From Antedon bifida (taxonomy: Eukaryota; Echinodermata; Crinoidea; Comatulida; Antedonidae), in contig OY727093.1 in the NCBI GenBank assembly GCA_963402885.1, positions 17,365,036-17,429,035 of the forward strand: 64,000 nt of DNA, read 5' to 3'. How positions within the stretch are numbered: position 1 is the stretch's first letter; each line of letters opens with the position of its first letter. The notes beneath the pieces were generated by a model. The model had not been told where the DNA came from. It saw only the letters and a program-made list of their open reading frames with translations, and searched no databases. Below, piece after piece: positions 12,641-22,573 of this stretch. Made by a program: the position numbers and the translations under genes.

Positions 12641-13064
12641 GAATATACAATGGTCTGCTGGTCAGATTGGAGAGAGCAGGACGACCTTGGTTAGTGAAAA
12701 TTCATTGCACATCGCATCGGCTAGAACTAGCAGTCAAAGACACACTAATGCAGCAACCTGGATTTATTCAGGTGAAAGAATTAATGGTCACACTTTATTA
12801 TCTGATGAAAAGGTCTGGAAAGTTCAAGAGGCATTTTGAGGAAACGGCCAAAGCACTCAATGTACAGGTGTACAGGTTTCCCAAGGTACATGGTACATGG
12901 TTTGTAGGACACCAGAGAAAAGGAGCAGGTGTATTGCTAAACAATTATGTACCACTTGCACAGGCAATAGAGAACTCTATTGCCAACAGGCATCATAGTT
13001 CCCTGAATGCAAAACTTAAGGGTATTTTAAAGTGCCTGAAGGGAATCAAATTTTTTATTACAAC
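12641..13064 (+). pseudogene. hAT transposase exon 3, 5' part, cut by an insertion
   Basis: Starts after a TTTGTTTCAG acceptor; the split Gly codon gives GIYNGLLVRLERAG. It contains the HCTSHRLELAVKD motif (C-x2-H) and VHGTWFVGH, typical of the hAT insertion domain region. The frame runs into KGIKFFITT and is interrupted exactly where the 7-bp-TSD element starts at 13065. Coding resumes at 18257 in the same frame once the element and one TSD copy are removed. Confidence 0.8.
13058..13064. repeat. 7-bp target-site duplication TTACAAC (left)
   Basis: Direct repeat with 18250-18256 immediately flanking the TAGGTATCCC termini. Removing one copy plus the element restores the transposase reading frame. 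Confidence 0.9.
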
Positions 13065-14633
13065 TAGGTATCCCAATGAAAGCGCACAGAGGGGTATCAC
13101 TTTTGAAATATTAACAAAATTCGAATAAGTAGTATGACTTTGATGGTAAATAAATCGTATTCACTCTTAATTAATACTTACAAAATTTATATTGTTTGAA
13201 AGTACTTGTTTTAATCTATGTATAAGTGTGTTTACAATTAAAATTAATGAAGTAGTCGCCGAGAAAATGCGATTTTAAAACGGTTCTAAAATCCCGTCGA
13301 GCCGATTTCCGCGCGTTGAAAACCTCATCGGAAAATCCCCATCAGTTTTCAAAACACGATCGCACGATTACCATTGAAGCTAGCAGATTAATTTTTGTTG
13401 TATGTTATCAGGCTTTAAATGAGCTTTAATTTGATATGAAAATCGTCTTTTATAAATAGATTTTTAATAACGAAAAGTCAATTTTTGTGACAAAAATCCA
13501 ATTTTGAATCACCGTTTATGGAAAAATATTATGGATTTTGGTATTAAATTATAGCTAAATCTACATTGAAATCGATAAAACATAGATTACAAACGTATTG
13601 TGCATGGTAATTGTGCGAACTACATTTTAAAATGGTGCATGAGGCGTAAATCCCGTTCAGAATTTTAAAGATTCAACCATTATAATCCGGTGAATATTGT
13701 AGTGTTTAAAATATTATACTGTGAAATACGCGCTAGTTTGTTGTGACGTTTTCCGTTTAATACATTATTGCACCCTATCAGCGAATGGTACGTTCCATAT
13801 TTTGAACACGTTGTTTAGTTTTCCTCGCTCGAGTTCGGCCAGCTCGACGCGAGATGTGTGACAGCAGCGATGTCGGAGATTGACATGTCCTTTTCCGTCG
13901 TAGAATATCTGGTTTTACGCATTAATTTAACAACTTAAAATTGGTGTAATGTGCGGAAGATTTATTATGCAAATATACAATGCAAATGCGTTAGGTTTAA
14001 ATGTACCGAAGGAATTTATTAAGCTAATTTACCAACGTTACATTTGACTCTGTATACGGCGGCCGAAAGTCATTAACTGCGACCGAAATACTTTTACGGG
14101 AGCGACTGCTGATCGCGAGTAAGCCGTTACTTGGCCTAAACTTTAGCTCCGTATTTCAATTTAATAACGTACTTACGGTTAGAAATACGAAAAGAAAACC
14201 ATTTTTATAATGTTATATATACTATTCATGTAAACAATTAATTGTTTTAATTAACATTGATTATTTTAAATGAGTTTATTTTGACCCATTGTGTGTTTGC
14301 CTATTAAAGAGAGCATCTTAGCCCGGCTTGGATTTGGTGTCATAATCATACGGCCCTAAAATTTTGTTTTACGTATTCAAAAGTTATATATAATTTAGTA
14401 TTTATGATTGAAATTATGAATATAAAGTATATTAAAATAATATAATAATCATACTTACCTAAAATTAGTGTGAAAGAAAGGAAACAGTACACACAGTTTT
14501 TAACATACTTTTTCATTTTTTTTTTATAATTTTAAATTTCACCATTAAAAAAATTTATTTTTTTTCATATTACACATATCAAATATATTTATTAATGAAA
14601 TATACACTACATTCTAACAAGTACAAAAAAAAA

Positions 14634-17600
14634 CTAGAATTTAATTCGTCACTTTGACGAATTATAGGTGATCATTTTTATCATTTTACTGAAATTAATT
14701 TTTTTTTAAACATGCACGTACGTTAACATACGATCGGAAAATGTTGATGTATGCCATCCTATTATATGCTTATAGTGCTGAGTTGTGCCTATATGCCATA
14801 TACAATATGTACAGTATATACTGTATATCTATATACAGTGTAGCATAGGTGAAATTACGGGACACACATGTTCTAATTTTTTGGCATGATGACGTTATCA
14901 AACTAAACTTTAAGATGACAATTTCGAAAGATAATTAATTGAGCAAAAAAATATAAGATTTGGAAAAAAATTTGGCACGTAGAAGCGCTGTGCGCGCTCT
15001 TTGAATTGTGTATAACTTTGACGAAAAATATGAAAAAACTACTTTTTCACTTCAACTGGCCATATGTTAACGTTACAACATCCGATAGGCTTAATTTTTA
15101 TATGAATTAATATCTACATTTCATCAGCTTTCATAATAAATTATAATCATCAAGGTAACCTTCAATTCTGAAGAGCTGTAAGATATTCAAATTTACTGCG
15201 AAGGTGAAATTACACGGCCTACGTTATTCAAGTTTTTACGCGTGATGACGTCATTAAAATGAAGATAGTGTCAACTCATGATAAAGATAATTAATTAAGC
15301 AAGCACATACTGAAAGTTGTGCGAAATTCGAGCACACATAACCAAGATGCGCTCTGTTGAATGTGATAATCTACACAAAAAGATAACAAATCCTAATTTT
15401 TAAATTCAAGTGGCCATTTGATGACGTCAAAACATTTTGTACGTAAAATGTGTACATGAATTCATATCTACAACTCAATGGCTTCCAGAATAAGTTAAAA
15501 AAATCGGGGGTCATCTTGCATTCTGAAGAATTATTTTCATTTTAAAAAAGACCTATTTTTCACCATTTTCAGAACTTTTGTAAAATAAATGTGCGCATTT
15601 TGTCATTTTTAACGTGCTCATATAGCGTTATTTTAAGTCGGAACTGACTCAAATTTGGTGAATGTACTAAGGATGGTGAGTAGAATGAGATTTGTAAAAA
15701 AAATTCATATTTTTTACGCTTTTTAAGTATCGCGCGCGCAAAAACGCATTTTTGCGCAGTAATTTTTTGAAACACGCAAATGGCCTAATTCATGCTCTAA
15801 ATTGATCAAAACTTAATTTTGAGCGTTTTAAATTTTTAACGCGCGATATCACGCGCATGAACCTACGTGCGCGTGCGTTTTTATTTGCTAATATTTTTAC
15901 CCTTGATCTGAAGTTTACGTGTAGTGAATTTCATTAATATGTGATAATGAATTATGGAGATATGATTGATAATGTGATTTCGCAAAATGGCGTATAAATG
16001 TCGTCACGGATGAGTGATCACGCTGGAAAGCTTATTAGGATTAAGTTGTATTATTTGAAAGATATTCTGAAATTTTTGTAATCATTGACATTAAACTTTT
16101 TTAGATAATTGTTACACAAAATAGTGTACAGAAACAATAAAAAGAAAAAAAATAATACTAGACATGTAACTCGTCACTTTGACGAGTTTGGTTATCCGCC
16201 GCGCAAGTGGTGCAACATTAACATTAAGGGGATAGGTTGAGGACAAAAGGAAGTGTTCACGTATGACCTGAACTGAAGAATATGATATGTTGTTATTGCT
16301 GAATTTTATTATTTAGATTCATATATAGTATACACAGTTTAATCTGTATCCATATCACATACAGTGTAGAATAGGTGAAATTACGGGACCCGCTATTTAT
16401 TGCATTTTTTACCATGTTGACGGTTTTAAAATGAAACGCGAAGGTAGCAATTTCGGAAGAAAATTATCTCAGCAACAACATATTAACATGTAGAAGAAAT
16501 TTGAATACGTGAAATATTGATGCGCGCTCTTTTAAATGTAATGAATTATGACGCAAAAGATAAAAATACGACCTTTTTTATTTAACTGGCCATATGATGA
16601 CGTCACAACATCCGATTGGCAAAATGTTTACATGATTTCGTATCTACAATCAAATAGCTTCCAGAAAACGTTTTAATCGTGATTATCACATTTTATTCTT
16701 ACGAGCTATAACAGATTAAAATTTACTGTAAAGATGAAATTAATGCCACACGTAATTTAAATTTTTAGGAATGATGACGTCATAAAAATTAAAATATTTT
16801 TAACTCATGCAAAAGATAGTTGATTGACCTAGACAATATCAAAATCGGGGTGAAAATGAAAAACGAATAAGTGGAGATGCGCTCTATTCAATGTGATGAG
16901 CTATGACGAAAGATACAAAAATCCTAAATTTTATATTCGTGTGGCCATACGATGACGTCACAATGTCCGGTTAGCCATATTAATACCTGATCCGATATCT
17001 AAAACTCATCAACTTCCAGAATATGTCATCCACAAAAAGTTGACCGTGTAGTTTAGAAATTACGACTGTTTAAAAAAAGGCATATTTTTAACGGATTTTT
17101 GAACTTTTTCATCAAAAACGCGCGCAAATTGTCCAATTTGACGTGCTTGTATGACGTAACTTTAAGTCGAAATTGTTTAAAATTTGGTAAAATTACTAGA
17201 AAAGGCTGGAAAAACATAAATCACGCGAAAAAAATATGTTTTCAATGCTACGTGCACACCGCACACGTAAAAATTTGCGCACGCGTGGGAATTTTTTACA
17301 TGCTTAAAACGACATGAAACGCGTAGAAAATTGATTAGAAATGAATTTTGCGCATTTTGAAATTTTAAATGCGCGTGCGCGCGTAACTTTGTGTAAAACA
17401 CGCAATTTTTTTTCAACAGAAAGTTAGCGCATGATATAAATTACACTTTTGGAAAGTTTAAATTTGAAATGTTATTTGGTTTTCGACCTATGTTAAATAC
17501 GAGGAAATCGTTAAATCACGCGTAATTCACGTTGCGCAATTGTAAACGTCATGAAAAGCTTCGCAGCACATCTTCATGTGCATGACGATATGTTGACAAA

Positions 17601-17809
17601 GTTACAAAATGTTATGTTTGCAAGTTTTAGAGAAAAGCGTTCCACAAAAATCATACAGAAAGAAAGAAGCCAAATAAAAAGTTGATGATTTCGTACAATC
17701 ACAAGAGGTTATCCTGCAACTTCGTTGCGGATAACCAAAAAAAAAAAATAATAATAAAGATTTTATACAATAACAATAGGTGATCATTTTATTCTAAATG
17801 ATCACCTAA
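14634..17809 (-). mobile_element. Helentron-like element, family 1 copy 1 (nonautonomous)
   Basis: Read on the minus strand, the element starts TTAGGTGATC within a 12-bp-arm hairpin (17778-17807). It ends with an inverted copy of the same motif (near 14665-14678), a 10-bp-arm hairpin with stem TAATTCGTCA (14642-14664), a short spacer and CTAG. The empty site, seen in the second copy of its host at 22574-24535, is an A9-TTAAATG junction with no target duplication. That is A^T or T^T insertion, as known for Helitrons/Helentrons. An inverted motif at the very 5' end and just upstream of the 3' hairpin is the asymmetric-TIR layout of Helentrons (Helitron2). No Rep/helicase is encoded. Confidence 0.8.
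16158..17738 (-). mobile_element. Helentron-like element, family 2, nested in family 1
   Basis: Read on the minus strand, it starts with a GGTTATCC hairpin (arms 707-720 and 724-736 of this kilobase, with one bulge). It ends with the inverted GGATAACC motif at 16190-16199, a hairpin with stem AACTCGTCA/TGACGAGTT (16169-16189), a spacer and CTAG at 16158-16161. The host sequence either side (A-rich) is continuous when it is removed. Ends differ from family 1 in the 5' motif but share the 3' hairpin core GTCACTTTGAC. About 1.6 kb, non-coding. Confidence 0.75.
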
Positions 17810-18249
17810 TTAAATGAATTAGTACAGTAGTTCAAAAGTTACAGATCATTGAAAAATTGCAGTTTTTTCATTTTTTAGGGAATTCCAGCAAAAATGGGCG
17901 CAAAATGCTTTCGGACCAACTTTGCGGACCAATAATTTTAAAAATAGGTTTCGTTGAGACTGAGAGTTGTACAACTCTGTAATATCTATAGGTTTAAAAA
18001 AAATCAAAACTTTTAACTGATTATTGTAAAAGTTATAACCTTTTAAAAATGCTTCCAATTTTAACTGCAAAAAACACCATTTTTAGGCAAAAAATCGAGT
18101 ATTTTTTTACCACTTTAAATAACCATAACTTCAGAACGGGTAATCGGATTTCAATCATTTAAATTGCAAAATGCTAATTACATTAAGTTCTTTGTGGTTA
18201 ACTGAAAGAAAAAGTAAAATTAATTTAAATTTTTTCATTGGGATACCTA

Positions 18250-18256
18250 TTACAAC
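18250..18256. repeat. 7-bp target-site duplication TTACAAC (right)
   Basis: Partner of 13058-13064; immediately follows the right terminus GGGATACCTA. Confidence 0.9.
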
Positions 18257-18806
18257 ATGCCTATACTTCGAAATACTTAACATTGTTACAACACTTTCAA
18301 TGAAATTTGAGAAGGGTGACGTCCATGTGTTTGAAGTGCTGCCAGCAATAGAAATGGCTAAGATGAACCTCCAGGATCTCCTAGAGGATGATGATATTAC
18401 TAACAGAGTAATAACACAGGCTGGGTATACTCTCAATGATACCACAATTTCTCGTAATATTGCTAGGATAGGCCACATGAAAAGGGCAGTGCACAACAGA
18501 GAGTACGCAACTGTTTCATGGGACAGAATGGTTCATGAAACACACAGACGCCATGCTGCTGTACCTTTAAGCAACATTGACACATTGAAAGAGGTGCTAC
18601 CTGCTCTGCAAGAATGCCTTAATGAAAGGTTCAGGACATTTGGTCATGATGTCTACAAACACATGGCATGGCTAAACCCTGCCAACTGGAGCGACGATCC
18701 TGCTGCAGAGTTGGAATCGCTTAGTTATGTGGCCGACCACTTCACCACTACACTTCAAGCTGCTAGCTTTGACTATAGCAAACTTAGAGCTGAGTGGAAA
18801 TTTTAA
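18257..18806 (+). pseudogene. hAT transposase exon 3, 3' part
   Basis: Continues the frame interrupted at 13064 (ITT|CLYFEILNIVTTLSMKF after excision). It encodes a mostly helical stretch including EVLPAIEMAKMNLQDLL and PALQECLNERFRTFG, ending at a stop (EWKF, then TAA at 18804-18806). The family normally continues through this point into the dimerisation domain, which is found in another frame directly downstream. The stop is therefore best explained by a 1-base deletion (or equivalent frame change) near 18795-18803. Confidence 0.75.
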
Positions 18807-19105
18807 AGATCATTGTAAAGAACTTTTATGATGGAACACAAGCCAGACAACTTTGGAAGAAAATTCTTCAATTCAGGAAGCATGAATTCCCAAATTTATG
18901 TCTAATTGTCGAAATTGTTATGGTGATAGGTGTCAGCAACAGTACCGTAGAAAGAGGTTTTAGTATACTAACTGCTATGCTCTCAGACCGAAGACTGTCA
19001 CTGCACCATGATACAATGGAGAATCTTTTGTTGATCAAGGCCAACGACCAAATTTGGTCGAAGACAGAGCATGTGGAGATTGTAAAGAGCTATAAAACAA
19101 TTTGA
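18797..19105 (+). pseudogene. hAT C-terminal dimerisation domain (frameshifted)
   Basis: The frame reads ILKIIVKNFYDG and then SNSTVERGFSILTAMLSDRR, the hallmark C-terminal hAT dimerisation motif. It includes the Glu of VERGFS that serves as the third acidic catalytic residue in hAT transposases, and ends SYKTI-stop at 19105. It is out of frame by one base with the upstream part, so the transposase is inactive both by insertion and by frameshift. Confidence 0.8.
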
Positions 19106-19404
19106 AACACAGGAGCAAACAAAGCATATAATCATTTCATTTCTTTTATATTTATATTGTACTGTATATACTGTAAAATGTTTTTTTAATGTAGCCTGTA
19201 GCCTTTTAAAGCATTTTTAATCATTTCATTTAAATTTATAATGTATGTACATTATATATGTGTTTTTAAATGTAGCCCCTGGTGGGTTTTTAGTGTATTA
19301 AAAGTTATGTTTTTTTAAATTGTGGAGAGAATCTGAGAATGTATTGTTTTGTTCTTTTTAGTTGAAATTTGAATAAAAATTACAATAACTCTCCTCAAAT
19401 ACAC

Positions 19405-19515
19405 CAGGAGAGCGTAGCTCTCCTCGAATATTTGAGGAGAGCGATTTAAAATTTTTGCAAGGAGAGCGAATTGCTCTCCTCGGTGATTTGAGGAGAGCGA
19501 TTTGTTGCTCTCCTG
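19405..19515. repeat. right subterminal hairpin repeats of the hAT element
   Basis: At least six GGAGAGC/GCTCTCC words, several paired as short hairpins (GGAGAGCGTAGCTCTCC, GAGGAGAGCGATT), just inside the right terminus. They mirror the left subterminal array. Confidence 0.75.
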
Positions 19516-19544
19516 GGTTTTGCATACGTGATGCCCTGGACTAT

Positions 19545-21870
19545 GTTTCGTACGCGTGGCAACTTCGTAGGTTTCGCGTGGCGTAATCTACGCAAGCGAG
19601 AGCTAGGAGGGGAAATTCCAATGTTCAGATTATTGTGTACTGTGCTGCATGCACCACACACGGAATTAGTTAACGAATTTGAATACTAGTTTTCATCAAA
19701 TTTAAAATGCGAGTTAATTACTGTGAAGTAATAATAAATGTATTAATATTAGTATTAATTACTGTGTGTTGTGTGGGACATTTACTTCTATGAAAGAAGA
19801 ACAAGTGTACATCTATCACCGATCGGCCAACGTAAGGATGGAGGTCGTCGTCTGTTTGTGTGAAATGGCCTCCGACTAGGCCTAGCTAGCTAGCTAAAAA
19901 GGAAAATAAGTGGTACGCCTATAGTACTTATAGGCCTACTTAGTAGTAGTACTGTATGATAATCCATACTGTGTACAAGCGTTAAATACGATGTACATGG
20001 CGTGAAAATGTGAAATAATGTGGTATAGCCTAGGTGACATAAGGATATTTCCTCTATACGACAGTTTTCGCCGTGTGAAGCTGCTGTTTACCCATGTGTG
20101 TGTATCGCGCAGTACTACTCTACTGTCTGAACTATGTTTGTTTACTAGGCTATTATAATGAACGATGTTTCGTTTTAAAATTGCGTTTAAATGAAATATT
20201 ACGCTTATTTAGTACTATGGGATAATATGGACTGTTTAAATACTGTAAATGTCAAAATAATAGAATACAAATACGATATTATTTTTGTTCCAACGGAAAT
20301 CGAGACGGATCACTCTATTCGTAATTCATTCGCCCAGTGTGTTTATATCCACGTGTTTATGATCCGCGGATGGATACTCTCTCTGAACTGTACTTTTATG
20401 TTTTGTTTAACCTTCAATTTAGTGAAGTTTAACTTTTATTAAATAAAGTCTTGCATATTTCCTAACCCTAAAATGTTAATTATAATTTATTTTTATTTAT
20501 AACTAAAATAACATTTATTTAAATACTATCTAATTTATTATCGCGCATGACTAAACAAAAACAAAACAACAAGATCAGGCAAGCACATGTTATGCGTCCT
20601 CCGATCCTCCTCTCTGTTGATGACGATGTTATAAACGACCTGTAACTTGACCCTCCACCGATCCTCTGCTGCAGGTTGTTGTTACAATAGCTAATAATGG
20701 AGTTTGATGTACAGTTACGGCAGTTTCAAGCCTGGATATTTTTTGTTTAAATGAAACATACTGAGTACTGTATTAATTACTTATAAAAAATTAACTAATA
20801 CTATTACTATGGAAGGTAGTCATAATAACGGCCCGTCATCAATTAATTTTGTACACTACTGCCTGGCCGGCGATGGTGAATGTACAGCAGTCAGCAGTAG
20901 GCCTAGTTAATCAGACTTTTCGCGTCTAGCCTAGGCTTTGAGCAATTTTAATTGCTATTTTCTTTAGAACAATTTGAATTTCAAGTATGTTTAATAATGA
21001 TGATGATATTATTGTATTGGCGAAACAATCGTACCATTTCTATTTATTCGAACTTTTCGTAGCCTGCTTAGCCGTCGACGATGTACTTGTACACAGTTGA
21101 GTTTGGGGAATTCCCACACACAGTTTATCACAATGTAGGCTACGAATGCTACGCGTAGCCTACGCACTACGAATGCTACGCCACGCAACCGCCACGCACC
21201 CGCCACGCGTAGACTACGTTGGCAAATGTTGCAGTAGTTTTTATCTGTACTGTATATACGCATACAGTAATAGACGTACATCAAATATAGGTTAAAGAGT
21301 CAATAGACCTGCAATTTTTGACGTTTCGTAAAAAAATAATACATATATATAAATAACTTTAAAAACATTAAACCAGGTCATTTCTGGTCTTAAATGTGCG
21401 TTCTAAACTTGTGATAAAAAGAGAAAAACAATGCACTACATAAGTAGCTCGCGTCAAAAGTTCTCTCGTAGACGTTTCTAGGTCAAGTTTAGTTAGACTT
21501 AGTTTTGTAGGCCTAGCTGATATGTATAAGCGGCAACATATGAACATCATACGCTAGCTATAGGCCTAGCCTGATATTGTCTTGTTGCTGAATTGTCTTT
21601 CCTTTTTTGGAAGAATCTGAAAAATGGCCTAAAAAACACATTTTTCATACAAATTTTCCATTTTAATATAGACTAATGCATAAAGGGGTATTAAAAGGTG
21701 CTCCAGCTCGAATGGCGTTAATATCGGACTTGCGGTTTAAGAGGAGATAGAGGAACAAATTTTGGCTTAGTGCTATTATTATAGATGTTATGTTAGCTTA
21801 ATATGTACTTGATAACATTTTATATCATACAACCCAAGTGATACCAGGCCCGTCACGAAAAATATGGTCT
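19545..21870. other. unassigned intergenic sequence
   Basis: No supported gene. Two GC-rich patches with repeated TACGCGTGGC/GCCACGCGTA words, at about 19548-19600 and 21128-21225, are in inverted orientation and may be the ends of a further unidentified element, but clear termini were not found. The frame at 20191-20442 lacks any recognisable domain. Confidence 0.4.
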
Positions 21871-22566
21871 AAGGCCAAAACCAGTTTCTGCTGCCCAAAA
21901 AATATTTTTTAATACGGTATATATGGTGGCACATGCATGCGAAATCGGACATAAGTCGCATTTGTAGATTTGTAGAAACAGCCAAAAACATTAAAAGGCT
22001 GAAAAATTACATTTTCTTTATTTTTACAGAAAATAATAGCTGAAACAATATTTATTTACATACCTTGGTGTTTTTCTATTTTTAGACAAATAAATAGATA
22101 CATTTTAACATTTTGTGTAGTATGTTGGTTAAAAAGATGGCGTAAATTATGTATGATTTTCATAAAACTTGTCATGTTTTATGCCTAAATTTGAAAGTGT
22201 TCCATTGGGTTGATTTTCATGAAAATTGTGAATAATAATAGAACAATAGTTAATTAAGGAAGGTGCGAAGTTTCATAGAAATAAATCAATTTGTCATTTC
22301 CTGTTACTTAACTTTAAAAGCATTTTTCTCAAAACATTGATTGTAACAACCAAAACTTTAGACTGAGATATCTCTGGAAGTAGACAATACATGGTATCAA
22401 GATATTTTTTCAGCATTTTAAATCTTGGATTATGTAGTTTCAGTATTTGTGGAAATCTCAATTTTGAAAATTCCGACTTATTTCTGGTTTCCCTTGCATG
22501 TGCCACATATATGCGATATTTGTTTGGCAGCGGAAACAGCTCTTATAAAAAAATACCGTATTTTGT

Positions 22567-22573
22567 ATATCAT
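22567..22573. repeat. 7-bp target-site duplication ATATCAT (left)
   Basis: Partner of 24536-24542. The empty site predicted from MITE copy A carries a single copy of the corresponding sequence. Confidence 0.9.

Larger units (their letters stand above)
13065..18249 (+). mobile_element. 7-bp-TSD TIR element, copy 1, inserted in hAT gene
   Basis: The termini are inverted repeats of TAGGTATCCCAATGAAA and the flanks are 7-bp TTACAAC duplications. The parts 13065-14633 and 17810-18249 are the reverse complement of the contiguous second copy at 22574-24535, so the native element is about 2 kb and the middle 3.2 kb (14634-17809) is a later insertion. No transposase frame is visible; the element appears non-autonomous. 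A 7-bp TSD does not match the common superfamilies (2, 3, 4, 8 or 9-10 bp), although some P-like and Dada elements have been described with about 6-8 bp. Class unresolved. Confidence 0.9.
8548..19538 (+). mobile_element. large hAT-type DNA transposon, host to nested insertions
   Basis: The left terminus CAGGGCATCA is the reverse complement of the right terminus TGATGCCCTG, and the flanks GACTAC (8542-8547) and GACTAT (19539-19544) look like a 6-bp target duplication with one mismatch. Both subterminal regions carry multiple GGAGAGC/GCTCTCC (left GGAGCGC) motifs in hairpin arrangement, as expected for transposase-binding repeats. Inside is a spliced hAT transposase gene on the plus strand. Without the 5.2-kb insertion at 13065-18249 the element would be about 5.8 kb. 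Repbase recognises hAT subgroups with shorter than 8-bp TSDs; assignment to one of those is an inference. Confidence 0.85.

Noticed and set aside
20191..20442. 83-residue hydrophobic frame
   Set aside because: No homology recognised and no splice context; AT-rich chance frame.
19548..21225. Possible element bounded by TACGCGTGGC repeats
   Set aside because: The inverted words are present but no definite termini or duplications were found.
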